DNA of 61,780 nucleotides from a bacterium. GTDB lineage: Bacteria > Cyanobacteriota > Sericytochromatia > S15B-MN24 > VGJW01. A program made the position numbers and the translations under genes. The DNA is taken from assembly GCA_021781555.1 (NCBI GenBank), contig JAJXWQ010000004.1, positions 1-61,780 of the forward strand, written 5' to 3'. The first letter of the stretch is position 1. Every line of letters starts with the position of its first letter. A model generated the notes under the pieces. The model was not told the origin of the DNA. It did no database searches and saw only the letters and a list, made by a program, of their open reading frames with translations. Below are positions 50,277-60,790 of the stretch, piece by piece.

Positions 50277-51169
50277 GGCGCGCTCCGGTAGAAATCGAGG
50301 AAGGCCTCCTCGAGGGATGCGGGGGCGAAGCTGAAGTCGGCGATCGGAGCGCTCGCCAGCGCCCGGACGATCGCCTCGCCGCCATCTGTGACGGCCAGGC
50401 GGACCGAGCGGCCGTGCGCGCTCATGAGCGTGGCCCCGGGGAGCTGCGCGACGAACTGCGCGAGATCCACGTCGGCGGCAAACTCGAGCTCCAGGTGCCG
50501 GACCTTGCGCCGACGCAGCACCTCGATCTGCTCGGTCGTGACCAGTCGCCCGTCGCGGAGGATGGCGACGCGGTCGCACAGGCGCTCGACCTCGGACAGG
50601 ATGTGGCTCGACATGAACACCGTCCCGCCACCCTCGCGATAGGATTGCAACAGGGCGTAGAAGACCTGCTGGACCAGCGGATCCAGGCCCTCGGTCGGCT
50701 CGTCCAGGACCAGCAGCCGCGGCCTCGGCGCAAGTGCCTGCAGCAGGCCGACCTTCTGCTTGTTGCCCTTGGACAGGGTCCGGATGCAGGCCCGGGTATC
50801 GAGCTCGAGGGCCTCTGCGATCGTGCGCTCCCAGGTGGGGTCGAAGGGCCGCTTGCGGACCTGCTCGAGGTAGCGCAGGAACTCGTCGACGCGCATGGAT
50901 TCGGGGAGGCGGACTTCGCCCGGAAGAAAGCCGATCTGCTGGCGGGTGGCGAGCGCTTCTTGCTGGCAATCGCGGCCGAAGATCTGGCAGCTCCCGTGCT
51001 GCGGGCGCAGGAAATCGAGCAGCAGGCGGATCGTGGTGGTCTTGCCGGCGCCGTTGGGACCCAGAAAGCCGAACAGCGAGCCCTCGGGGACGGTCAGATC
51101 GAGGCCTTCCACGCCCTTGCCGGGGGCGTAGAGCTTGGTCAGGTGGCGGGTGACGATGGCAGCGGCCAA
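50273..51169 (-). CDS. ABC transporter ATP-binding protein
   Basis: 298 residues. Walker A GPNGAGKTTT, signature LSKGNKQKVGL, Walker B LLVLDEPTEGLDP, switch H-loop SSHILSE, then a C-terminal extension of ~80 residues seen in ABC-2 exporters. The start is TTG 51169 with GGGAG upstream, about 20 bases after the MMPL stop. It partners with the overlapping permease gene. Confidence 0.95.
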   Translation of the reverse strand: MAAAIVTRHLTKLYAPGKGVEGLDLTVPEGSLFGFLGPNGAGKTTTIRLLLDFLRPQHGSCQIFGRDCQQEALATRQQIGFLPGEVRLPESMRVDEFLRYLEQVRKRPFDPTWERTIAEALELDTRACIRTLSKGNKQKVGLLQALAPRPRLLVLDEPTEGLDPLVQQVFYALLQSYREGGGTVFMSSHILSEVERLCDRVAILRDGRLVTTEQIEVLRRRKVRHLELEFAADVDLAQFVAQLPGATLMSAHGRSVRLAVTDGGEAIVRALASAPIADFSFAPASLEEAFLDFYRSAP

Positions 51170-51189
51170 GTGCAGGACTCCCGGTGGGG

Positions 51190-53526
51190 TCAGGGCTGCT
51201 GCGGGTGGGTCCGATCCGGGCCCGCGCTGGCCAGCTGGAGTTGCCCCTCGGGATCGACCGGCAGCCGGACGGCCTTTTTGCGCCCCGGCACCCAGTAGTT
51301 CCAGCGGCCCATCAAGATCATCGCGCTCGGCAACAGAGCCAGGCGCACGATCGTGGCGTCCACGGCGATGGCCGTCGCCAGCGCGAGGCCGACCTCCCGC
51401 ATCGGGCTGATGTCGCTGAAGAGGTAGGCTGCGAACACGCTGAACATGATGGCCGCCGCCCCGACGATCACCTTGCCCGACTGGCCGAGGCCCTCGAGAA
51501 TGGCTGTCCGGTTGTCTCCGGTCCGGTCGTAGGCCTCCCGGATCCGCGACAGGATCATGACCTCGTAATCCATGCTGAGGGCAAACAACACCGTCAGCAG
51601 GATCGCCGGCGTCATCATCATCACGTAGCCGGGGGCTTTGATGTGCAGCAAGCCGCCCGCCACGCCGTACTGGAAGACCAGCACGACGACGCCCATGGAC
51701 GCCACCAGCGGCAGCATGTTCATCAAGACGGCCTTGATCGGCAAGACCACCGACCGGAAGGCCAGGCCCAGGATCACCGTGATGGCGATGAGGTTCAGCA
51801 GGGCCACCACCGGCAGCCCCCGAGCAAAGACACGCGCGGTCTCGAGAAGCTGGGCCTGATCGCCGCCCACCTCGATCGAGACCCCATTCCAGCGGTTCTG
51901 GAACGCGGGGACGACGCGGTCGTGCAGGTCGATGATGAGGGCGCGCGTCTGCGCCGAATCCGGCAAGAAGCGCGGCACGACCCGGACCAGGGCGGTGGTG
52001 CCGCCGTGGCCATTGTCGACCAGTGCGCCCAGGCGGGAGTCGGTGCGCAGCAGGGGGTTGCTCCAGAAGGCGTCGTAGGCGGCCAGGGGCCAGCTGGGGT
52101 TGAAGTTGACCATCGAGACGACCGACCCGACCCGCGGATCGCGATCGACCTGGTCCGTGAGCTGGCGCAGGTGGCCGAGGAAGGAGGCCCGATAGGCATC
52201 GCCCGGGTGCGGCGCCGACACTGCGATGTAGATCGGCGACAGCTGGCCGGCTTCGCGCTCCCCTGCCAGCAGCGCGAGGCCGCGCATGGAGTCCAGCTGC
52301 TTGGGCAGCATCGAGATGGTCGGGCTCCAGAACTTGACCGTCGAGATGGGGAGCGCCAGGGCCACCAGCAGCGCCAGGTTGGCCACGAGGTGCAAGACGG
52401 GGTGATCGACCACGCGGCGGTTGAACCGCTCCCAGATGGCGGCCCCGGTCCGGGTGGCAAAGCGGTGCCTGAGCAAGCGCTCGAGCGGGATGTACCGTCC
52501 GACCCAAAACAGGAGCGCCGGCAGGAACGAGAAGCAGAGCACCAGGGCCGTGAGGACCACGAGCGCGATGCTCACGGCCGCCGGCCGGAGGCCCGAGACG
52601 TCGAGGGTGCCGAGAAACAGCGCGCTGATCGCGACGACCAGCCCGGAGAGCCCCGTGGCCTTGCCGGCGGTCTTCGCCGCCCGCAGGAAGGCCTCGACCG
52701 GCCCGTCAGGCGTCTGCGCAAGCTCCTCGCGGAACCGCGACAGCAAGAACAAGGGGTAGTCGATGCCGATCGCCAGTCCGACGATGGCGGTGATGAACTG
52801 GTTGGTCGTGGAGGTCTGGAAGAAGCGCGCGATGAGCACCAGGAGTCCGTTGTTGATCGTGATGCACAAGATCCCGGTCAGCAGCGGCAACGTGGCCGCG
52901 AACAGCCCCCCGAAGACGTAGATCAGGACCACTGCGGACAGCGCCAGTCCCACGGTCTCGATTCGACCGAGCTGCTGAGCCGTGTGGCGGAAGATGTCGT
53001 ACGAGATCGCCGCCATGCCCGTCAGGTGGTGCTCGAGGCCAGCCGGCGCTCGAACGCCTGCGATCTCCCGGCGCAGTCGAGGCACGTCGGTGTTCTGGTC
53101 GATCGGGCGCCTGAAGGTCAACGCCAGCAGGGTGGTGTCGGGTGAAAGCTGGCGCGCGACCCCGAGCTGGGTCGGCGTCATGATCGTGTCGAGGCTAGAA
53201 TCGGCCGACAGCCTGGACGCCACCTGCTGCCGGTAGGCCACGAGGTCGCCGCGGTTGGCATCTTTCATCACCACCACGAGGTAAGGCGTCGTCAGCTGCA
53301 CGAAGCGCTGGTTCAAGATCTTCTGTACGTCGGCCGCCTGCGTCCCCTTGGGGGCATCGAAGCCGTTGGAGATCGCGCTGCCCAGGCGGCCCGCGAAGAA
53401 CCCCCCCACCAGCGTCACCAGCAGCCAGCCGAGCAGCACCCGGCCGCTAGCTCGAGCGGCCAGGCGGACCGAAGCCTCGATGGCCCGGTCGATCCAGCTA
53501 CCGCGTGGTCTTGTCTCGAAGTTCAA
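51190..53526 (-). CDS. MMPL/RND-family transporter
   Basis: 778 residues with twelve predicted membrane helices in two halves. The proton-relay segments GLAIGIDYPLFLLSRFRE and FALSMDYEVMILSRIRE mark both halves, and each has a large extracytoplasmic loop. This is the class to which hopanoid transporter HpnN belongs, but HpnN is normally ~850+ residues and I cannot say this is its orthologue. The start is TTG 53526, 9 bases after fni. Its neighbours suggest export of an isoprenoid or lipid product. Confidence 0.9.
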   Translation of the reverse strand: MNFETRPRGSWIDRAIEASVRLAARASGRVLLGWLLVTLVGGFFAGRLGSAISNGFDAPKGTQAADVQKILNQRFVQLTTPYLVVVMKDANRGDLVAYRQQVASRLSADSSLDTIMTPTQLGVARQLSPDTTLLALTFRRPIDQNTDVPRLRREIAGVRAPAGLEHHLTGMAAISYDIFRHTAQQLGRIETVGLALSAVVLIYVFGGLFAATLPLLTGILCITINNGLLVLIARFFQTSTTNQFITAIVGLAIGIDYPLFLLSRFREELAQTPDGPVEAFLRAAKTAGKATGLSGLVVAISALFLGTLDVSGLRPAAVSIALVVLTALVLCFSFLPALLFWVGRYIPLERLLRHRFATRTGAAIWERFNRRVVDHPVLHLVANLALLVALALPISTVKFWSPTISMLPKQLDSMRGLALLAGEREAGQLSPIYIAVSAPHPGDAYRASFLGHLRQLTDQVDRDPRVGSVVSMVNFNPSWPLAAYDAFWSNPLLRTDSRLGALVDNGHGGTTALVRVVPRFLPDSAQTRALIIDLHDRVVPAFQNRWNGVSIEVGGDQAQLLETARVFARGLPVVALLNLIAITVILGLAFRSVVLPIKAVLMNMLPLVASMGVVVLVFQYGVAGGLLHIKAPGYVMMMTPAILLTVLFALSMDYEVMILSRIREAYDRTGDNRTAILEGLGQSGKVIVGAAAIMFSVFAAYLFSDISPMREVGLALATAIAVDATIVRLALLPSAMILMGRWNYWVPGRKKAVRLPVDPEGQLQLASAGPDRTHPQQP

Positions 53527-53535
53527 CGAATCCCC

Positions 53536-54561
53536 CTATGATTTCTCGATCAGCAGGTGCCGGCTGCGCTTGAGAGTCTGGATGTCGCGCGCTCCCAGAA
53601 GGAACATCGCGGTCTTGAGTTCGAGCAGGATCTGCTCCAGGACGGCGACGACGGCGTCGGCCGACCGCGTGGCCGGCGCGAGCAACGGCATGGCCAGTCC
53701 GACCAGATCGGCCCCGAGGACCAGGGCCTTGGCGGCGTCGATTCCCGTGCGGATTCCGCCCGACGCGACGAGCGGCAGGTCCGGAAGCTCCCGGCGGCAG
53801 CCCACCAGGCACGAAGCCGTCGGGATGCCCCAGTTGGCGAAGACCTCGCCGAGCGCCCGGGAACCAGGTGCCCGATGGGCCTCGATCCGCGACCAGGAGG
53901 TTCCGCCGGCCCCGCCGACGTCGATTGCCGCCACCCCCGCTGCGGCCAGCCTGGCGGCAACCTGGGGGGAGATCCCCGAGCCGACCTCCTTGATGAGGAC
54001 CGGAAAATCGACCTGGCGGATCAGCTCGGCGATCTTCTGCTCGAGCCCCTCGAAATCCGTGTCTCCCTCGGGCTGGACGGCTTCCTGCAGGGGATTGAGG
54101 TGCAGGTACAGGGCGTCGGCGCCCGCCATCTCGACCGCCCGCTGGCAATGCGACGCGTCGTAGCCGTAGTTGAGCTGCACGGCGCCGAGGTTGGCGATGA
54201 GGAGAATGTCGGGCGCGGCCTGGCGGGCGACCGCGAAGGACGCGACCGCCTCGGGCCGCTCCACGGCGATCCGCTGCGATCCCAGACCCATCGGCAAGCC
54301 AAGCCGCTGCGCGGCCTCGGCGAGGTTGCGGTTGATCGTTTCACCCTGCACCGGCCCCCCGGTCATGCTGGAGACCAGGATCGGGGCCTTGAGGCGATGG
54401 CCCAGGAAGGTGGTCTCGAGCGAGACGTCGGACCGACGGATCTCGGGCAGGGCCTGGTGGATGAAGGCATAGGACTCGAAGCCGGCCAGCGAATCCATGG
54501 CTACGTCCTGGGTCAGGCAGAGGTCGAGGTGGTCGCGCTTGCGCTGCGTGATGTCGGTCAT
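53536..54561 (-). CDS. fni: Isopentenyl-diphosphate isomerase type II
   Basis: 341 residues. FMN- and NADPH-dependent isomerase interconverting IPP and DMAPP. Diagnostic segments: RKRDHLDL, SSMTGGP, the LNPLQEAVQPEGD active-site stretch and the FMN phosphate loop VASGGIRTG. ATG 54561 overlaps the upstream glycosidase-like gene by 4 bases, and MMPL follows 9 bases after. It is the only isomerase in view, completing the mevalonate pathway of the divergent operon. Confidence 0.96.
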   Translation of the reverse strand: MTDITQRKRDHLDLCLTQDVAMDSLAGFESYAFIHQALPEIRRSDVSLETTFLGHRLKAPILVSSMTGGPVQGETINRNLAEAAQRLGLPMGLGSQRIAVERPEAVASFAVARQAAPDILLIANLGAVQLNYGYDASHCQRAVEMAGADALYLHLNPLQEAVQPEGDTDFEGLEQKIAELIRQVDFPVLIKEVGSGISPQVAARLAAAGVAAIDVGGAGGTSWSRIEAHRAPGSRALGEVFANWGIPTASCLVGCRRELPDLPLVASGGIRTGIDAAKALVLGADLVGLAMPLLAPATRSADAVVAVLEQILLELKTAMFLLGARDIQTLKRSRHLLIEKS

Positions 54562-55688
54562 GGCGAGTACGAGAGCCTTTGGCTGGGAAGACGGCGGCCT
54601 GGGGATCTTGCGGTGGCGCCGGATGCGATCAGGCGCTGGATCTCGTAGAAGGCCGCCTTGGGAACCAGATTGCGGTGGGCCAATCCCAGCGTGACCTCGG
54701 TGGGGCGCCAGAATTCCCAGAGTTCGAGCGGGGGGCGATCGACGAGCTCGAAGAGGTTGACGTAGGTGAAGCGGTCGGTGAGGCCGAGTCCCTTGACCGA
54801 CGCAGCCAGGCTCGTGAGGGCTGTTCCGTACCAGTGGGCCTGGCGGGCGTCACCGAGGAGGTAGGTCGGGCAGCCCGTCTCGCCGACGGCCAGCAGCTTG
54901 TCGTAGCGGCGGGCGTAGTACCCCAGCTCCTCGAGCGGACGTGACCACCTGGGGTCGTTCCAGAAGTCGTAGCTGCCCGGGTAGTCGTCCAGCGCGATCA
55001 CGTCGATGGCGTCCGTCGCCGCAGGCACGACGGTCGCCAGGGCTCCGGCCCAGTCGGATCCGATGTGAGAAAAGCCATAAAAGGGATTGATGACGATCCG
55101 GGCTCGCCCGGTCGGGTAACGCGCTCGGGCTTCTTGCAGAGCCCTGGCGCCCTCGTGGAAGACACGGACATCCTGGTTCCGCGGTAAGGGATCGAGGATG
55201 GTGTTGAACTCGTTGTCTAGCTGATAGTACGCGACTTGGTTGCGCGCCGCAGCGGCTACTCGGCCGACGTAGCTCCGCCAGGCCGCATAGAAACCCTCGC
55301 GATCTCCCGCCAGCTCGTCGAGCGCCCAGCGCGGATAGCCGCTGAGGTTGACGATGAGATCGAGACCCTTGCGCCGCGCAGCATCCACCAGTCCGATCCG
55401 CCAGGCCAGACGATCCTCGAGCCACAGGCCGCGTTCGGGTTCGAGGTCCGACCAGAAGATATCGAAGCGCACGAGGCCGGCACCCAGCAGAGACGCCAGA
55501 TCGAGGTAAGGCAGGTAACCGAAGGAATTCTCGGTCATGGCCCGGACGTTGAGGTTGACCGACCACGACCAGGGAAAGGCCCTGCCCTGGGAACGCGAAC
55601 TCATTCGCGGGGCGGCGGCGGCCAGGCCGCCCTGCGCCCACCACGCTCCGGCCGCCAGCATGGCGCCGAGGAAGCTACGCCGGTTCAA
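54558..55688 (-). CDS. Secreted (Tat-like signal) TIM-barrel glycosidase-like protein
   Basis: 376 residues. N-terminal RRSFLGAMLAAGAWW resembles a Tat signal, followed by a beta/alpha barrel. Candidate acid/base Glu in YYQLDNEFN and nucleophile Glu in AVGETGCPT are placed as in clan-A glycosidases (GH39/GH5-like). Substrate unknown. The start is TTG 55688. It is first in the operon with fni, overlapping it by 4 bases, which is unexpected for a glycosidase. Confidence 0.75.
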   Translation of the reverse strand: MNRRSFLGAMLAAGAWWAQGGLAAAAPRMSSRSQGRAFPWSWSVNLNVRAMTENSFGYLPYLDLASLLGAGLVRFDIFWSDLEPERGLWLEDRLAWRIGLVDAARRKGLDLIVNLSGYPRWALDELAGDREGFYAAWRSYVGRVAAAARNQVAYYQLDNEFNTILDPLPRNQDVRVFHEGARALQEARARYPTGRARIVINPFYGFSHIGSDWAGALATVVPAATDAIDVIALDDYPGSYDFWNDPRWSRPLEELGYYARRYDKLLAVGETGCPTYLLGDARQAHWYGTALTSLAASVKGLGLTDRFTYVNLFELVDRPPLELWEFWRPTEVTLGLAHRNLVPKAAFYEIQRLIASGATARSPGRRLPSQRLSYSP

Positions 55689-55717
55689 CAGGTCATGTCC
55701 CTAAAACCCTCAATTGC

Positions 55718-55746
55718 ATGATATCCTAAATTATTCAGAGTCTAAA
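55718..55746 (-). promoter_or_regulatory. Promoter of the glycosidase-fni-MMPL-ABC operon
   Basis: Minus strand TTTAGA (55741-55746), 17 bases, TATCAT (55718-55723); predicted 20-25 nt leader before TTG 55688. The same AT-rich patch should hold the mevalonate operon promoter, whose boxes are less clear. Confidence 0.5.
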
Positions 55747-55812
55747 ATAATCGCACCAGTGAACGAAAACTTGCGTCATCCTGAAAGGGTAAAAGCAGGA
55801 GAGTTGCATTCG

Positions 55813-57201
55813 ATGACCCCGTCCCCGCTTACCGGTTCCAGTGGCAGCGTAGCCTCCGACGAGGTGCTTTCCTCCAGCATGTCTCCCCGCAGCTCCCGGA
55901 TTCCTGGGTTTTACCAGTTATCGGCAGAGGATCGCTTGCAGGCTCTGGCTCGATACGCGGATCTCGACGAGCCGGAGATCGACCTGCTGCGCACCGCGGC
56001 GGCGCTCACCCCCGAGCAGGCCGACAAGATGGTCGAGAACGCCGTCGGCGTCCACGCGATGCCGCTGGGGCTGGGACTCAACTTCCTCATCAATGGCCGG
56101 GATTACCTCGTCCCGATGGCGATCGAGGAGGCCTCGGTCGTGGCATCGGCCAGTTACTCGGCCAAGCTGATCCGCGAGGCGGGCGGGTTCACCGCTGGCA
56201 GCTCGGGACGCATCATGATCGGGCAGATTCAGGTCGTCCATTGCCCCAACTTCGATGTGGCTCGCCAGGAGCTCCTCGACCGGGCCGACGAGCTGATCGA
56301 GCTGGCCAACCGCGCCTATCCGTCCATGGCCGAGCGCGGTGGGGGGGCCCGCGAGCTCGAGGTCCGGATCTTGAACGCCGGATCGCGCGAGGGACGGGCT
56401 GCGGCGGCCGGGCGCGGAACCGCGGCGGCCGTACCGATGCTCGTGGCGCAGTTCTACATCGACACGCAGGATGCCATGGGCGCGAACGTCATCAACACGA
56501 TGATGGAGGCCGTGGCGCCGGTGATCGAAGAGTTCACGGGCGGGCGCGTTTACCTCCGGATCCTTTCCAACCTGACGGATCGCTGCCTGGCCTGGTCGCA
56601 GGTCGTCCTGCCACCGCGTGTCCTCAAGACCGGCCATCTTTCGGGCGAAGAGGTCATCGAGGGGATTCTGATGGCGCAGGCGTTTGCCGATGCCGATCCC
56701 TATCGCGCCGCCACCCACAACAAGGGCGTCATGAACGGTATCGACGCCGTTGTCATCGCGACCGGCAACGACTGGAGAGCGATCGAGGCTGGCTGCCATG
56801 CCTACGCGGCGAGTGCCGGGCAATACGGCGCCATGACGCACTGGTCGCGGGACGGCCAGGGCAACCTGGTCGGTCGAATCGAGCTGCCGATGGCGGTCGG
56901 GACGGCCGGAGTCGTCCGTAGCAATCCGGCTTCGGCGCTGGCCCTCAAGATCCTGGGCGTGGCGACCGCCCGGGAGCTCGCCGAGGTTATCGTGTCGGTG
57001 GGCCTGGCCCAGAACCTCGCGGCGATCAAGGCGCTGGCAACCGAGGGCATCCAGAAGGGTCACATGGCCCTGCACGCCCGGAATGTCGCCATGGCGGCCG
57101 GGGCCCGCGGGGACGAGGTGGAGGAGATCGCCCTCGCCATGGTGCAGAGTCGCGAAATCCGCCTGGCCAAGGCCGTGGAGCTGCTCAGCAGGAAGCGCTG
57201 A
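55813..57201 (+). CDS. mvaA: Hydroxymethylglutaryl-CoA reductase (class II)
   Basis: 462 residues. Reduces HMG-CoA to mevalonate. Class II pattern: SRIPGFYQLSAEDR near 28-41, ENAVGVHAMPLG, PMAIEEAS with catalytic Glu, DAMGANVINTM (220-230), THNKGVMNG with Lys304, and GHMALHARNVA with catalytic His. The ATG at 55813 has AGGAGAG 9 nt upstream; the first ~25 residues are a Ser-rich extension relative to homologues, and ATG 55879 is an alternative. First gene of the operon; the next start overlaps its stop (TGATG). Confidence 0.95.
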   Translation: MTPSPLTGSSGSVASDEVLSSSMSPRSSRIPGFYQLSAEDRLQALARYADLDEPEIDLLRTAAALTPEQADKMVENAVGVHAMPLGLGLNFLINGRDYLVPMAIEEASVVASASYSAKLIREAGGFTAGSSGRIMIGQIQVVHCPNFDVARQELLDRADELIELANRAYPSMAERGGGARELEVRILNAGSREGRAAAAGRGTAAAVPMLVAQFYIDTQDAMGANVINTMMEAVAPVIEEFTGGRVYLRILSNLTDRCLAWSQVVLPPRVLKTGHLSGEEVIEGILMAQAFADADPYRAATHNKGVMNGIDAVVIATGNDWRAIEAGCHAYAASAGQYGAMTHWSRDGQGNLVGRIELPMAVGTAGVVRSNPASALALKILGVATARELAEVIVSVGLAQNLAAIKALATEGIQKGHMALHARNVAMAAGARGDEVEEIALAMVQSREIRLAKAVELLSRKR

Positions 57202-58234
57202 TGGCGATAGCGACAGCCCATGCCAAGGTCATTCTCGCAGGCGAGCATGCGGTCGTCTACGGCCAACCGGCCGTGGCCATGCCGGTCTGCACCCTGTCTT
57301 GCGAGGTCGGCATCGTCGACTCTCCGGACGGCCTGACCTCCTTCGTCGCCGACGCTTATCCCGGCCGGTTCCTGGCCGGGGCTCACGAGGAGCACCCGCT
57401 GTCTTTCCTCGAGGAGCTGCTCGGCTGGCTCTTCCGGGACGAGCTTCCCCGCTGGGGGGTCGAGCTCGCAGGGCCGCCGCCCCTGTCCATCAGCGTCCGG
57501 TCCGAGATTCCGATCGGCGCCGGCATGGGGAGCAGTGCCGCCATCCTGGTCGCCGCGACCCGGTCGCTGTTCGCGCACTACGGCATCACGCCGCCGACGA
57601 GCGAGATCCAGCGCCTGGCTCATGCGGCGGAGATGGGCGTACACGGACGTTCGAGCGGCCTGGACGTGGCCGCTGCGGTCCACTCGGCGCCGGTCCTGTT
57701 CACCACGGGGGATCCTGCCACGGCGCTGGCGATCGGGGCTCCCTTCGACCTGCTGATCGCCCGCTCGGGCGTCCAGAGCTTGACCCGCAAGGTCGTCCTC
57801 GATGTGCTCGAGCGGCGCAAGCGCGAGCCGGCGGTCATCGACGGGCTCTTCGGCCAGATGGGCGACATCGCCCGGCGTCTGGCCGAGGCGATTTCCCAGG
57901 GAGAGCTGTCGGCCATGGGGCGCCTGATGAACCGCAACCAGGAGCTCCTGACGGATCTCGGGGTCTCGTGTCCGGATCTCGATCGTCTCGTCGCAGCGGC
58001 GCAGGAGGCCGGGGCCCTGGGTGCCAAGCTCACGGGCGCGGGCCGGGGCGGCTGCATGGTCGCGCTGGCCGAGCCGGTGCTGGTCGGCAGCATCCGCCAG
58101 GCGCTGCTCGAGGCCGGCGCCGTGGAAGTGCACGTGTACCACGTCGACCCCGGGGCTGTCGCCGAGGACGTCGATCTCAAGCTCGCCATGCGGGGTGGTG
58201 GCCGTTCCGGTCAGCCGAGGTCCCCGCGGATCGA

Positions 58235-58238
<4 letters not shown>
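57201..58238 (+). CDS. mvk: Mevalonate kinase
   Basis: 345 residues. GHMP kinase: KVILAGEHAVVYGQPAV at the N-terminus, phosphate loop PIGAGMGSSAAI, the RSSGLDVAAAV acidic segment, and GALGAKLTGAGRGGC near the C-terminus. Phosphorylates mevalonate with ATP. The ATG overlaps the mvaA stop codon by one base; its stop overlaps mvaD (ATGA). The Gly/Arg-rich last 15 residues are beyond the family core. Confidence 0.96.
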
Positions 58239-59253
<1,015 letters not shown>

Positions 59254-59257
<4 letters not shown>

Positions 59258-60282
59258 GCGAGCGCCGGCGCAGGATCTTCAGCGCTCCCGGCAAGCTTGT
59301 TGTGGCCGGCGAGTATGGCGTCGTGGAAGGGAAGCCTGCGGTCGTCGTGGCGGTCGACCGTCGGGCCCGAATTTTCGTCGAAGCTGCCCAGACCTGGAGT
59401 TTTGCTGCGGGTCCCGGAGCCACCCCGGTGGCGATCTCGGAGGCTTCGAGCTTCGTGCGGGCTTGCTTCGAACGCGTCGAGGCGGTGTGCGGTTTGCCCG
59501 GGCCGTGCGCCGTCACCGCCGACACGCGGGCGTTCGCCGGTGCCGGCGGCAAGTACGGCCTGGGCTCCAGCGCGGCCGTGTCGGTTGCCCTCGTGACAGC
59601 CTTGTTGGCCCTTTGCGGGCGCAGGGAGCGCGATCTGGTTTTCCAGGTGGCCTTGGCAGCTCACCAGCAGGCCCAGGGCGGCGGCAGCGGGATCGACGTT
59701 GCAGCAAGCGTTGTGGGCGGGGCGCTCCTGTATGCGCCGCCCGCACGTCTCGAGCTTGTGCCGATTCCGCCTGGAGGGGAGCTCGTCGTGGCGTGGTCGG
59801 GGGCTTCGGCCTCGACCCAGGATCTTGTTTCCGCCGTGGCGTCCTTCTGGCGCGATCGCCCCGATCGCCGGGTGGCTTTTCTCTCCCAAAGCGAGGGCTG
59901 CGCCGAGGCGGTTGCCAGCGGATTGCGAGCCGGGCGCTGGGAGGAGGTCGCCGCGGCCTTGCGCTCCAACCAGCTCCTGCTGGTAGAGCTCGGGGCCGAG
60001 GCCGAGGCTGGGATCGATACCCCCGGACTCCGGCGGCTGGTCGAGGCCGCGGCCCGGGTCCACGGCGCGGCCAAGATCTCGGGCGCCGGCGGCGGGGACT
60101 GTGCCCTCTCGCTGGCTCCGGTGGAGGTCGCCCGCCGGATCCGGCAGGAGTGGTCGGCGCAGGGCCTGGCGGTCCTCGACCTGGCGATCGATCCGCGCGG
60201 GGCCGCAGAGGAGCTGGGAGCGGAGCCCGACCTGGCCCCGGCGACGAGCACCCGCGGCGACAGAATGTACTTGACGGACTGA
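59254..60282 (+). CDS. pmk: Phosphomevalonate kinase
   Basis: 342 residues. GHMP family: APGKLVVAGEYGVVEGKPAV, the GGKYGLGSSAAVSVAL loop, GGGSGIDVAAS, and the phosphomevalonate-kinase-type SGAGGGDCALSL. Phosphorylates mevalonate-5-phosphate. GTG 59254 overlaps the mvaD stop by 4 bases. Last gene of the mevalonate operon; HMG-CoA synthase and acetyl-CoA thiolase are not in this window. Its stop codon lies inside the left arm of a nested inverted repeat. Confidence 0.95.
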
Positions 60283-60337
60283 AGTTTATTCGCTAGTCTA
60301 ACTTTAGACGTAGATATAAAGTTTACCGGTCGTCAAG
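60270..60337. promoter_or_regulatory. Nested inverted repeats and -10 box before the terminal lipoprotein operon
   Basis: Outer arms CTTGACG (60270-60276)/CGTCAAG (60331-60337) enclose an inner palindrome GTCTAA-CT-TTAGAC (60296-60309) and a TATAAA (60315-60320). The most AT-rich stretch in the region; looks like a regulated promoter with an operator. Confidence 0.5.
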
Positions 60338-60379
60338 TAGCTGAGACTCCCCCTGGCTGTCGCTCCACAGGAGAATCCG

Positions 60380-60790
60380 ATGTCGTCCCGACCGTCGCCG
60401 CACTCGCGTTTTTGGGCCTGGCCCGTGGTCCTGGCTCTCGGGATCGCCGGGTGTGACTCGACCACTTCCTATACGGCCGATCTGGGCCAGTCGGGGCCCT
60501 TGCCGGCGATCGCCGCAGCGGTCGCCGCGCCGGTGGCTAATTCCTCGGTCCAGCTGTTCACCTTCAAGGCCCCCGTGGGCGGGGCCCTCCCGGCGTCCTG
60601 GCAATCGGCCCGGAGCCTCAAGGTGCGGATTTCCGGAACCATGATCCCCATGAGCCCTGGCGCACCGGGATCCTACGTGGCGGCCGTGCCCCTCACCCTC
60701 GGCTACGTCCCGCCGCTTGCGGGCGCCGGGGATCCGATGGTCTTCGAGGTCAACGACGATCACGTCATGGTGGCCGAGGTATCGTTCTGA
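60380..60790 (+). CDS. Lipoprotein, unknown
   Basis: 136 residues. Lipobox Ile-Ala-Gly-Cys near residue 25 after a hydrophobic signal core. The mature part is Ala/Pro-rich and beta-rich with no recognised family. AGGAGA precedes ATG 60380. Its TGA overlaps the ATG of the following barrel gene (TGATG), so the two are cotranscribed. The pair may form an envelope complex. Confidence 0.72.
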   Translation: MSSRPSPHSRFWAWPVVLALGIAGCDSTTSYTADLGQSGPLPAIAAAVAAPVANSSVQLFTFKAPVGGALPASWQSARSLKVRISGTMIPMSPGAPGSYVAAVPLTLGYVPPLAGAGDPMVFEVNDDHVMVAEVSF

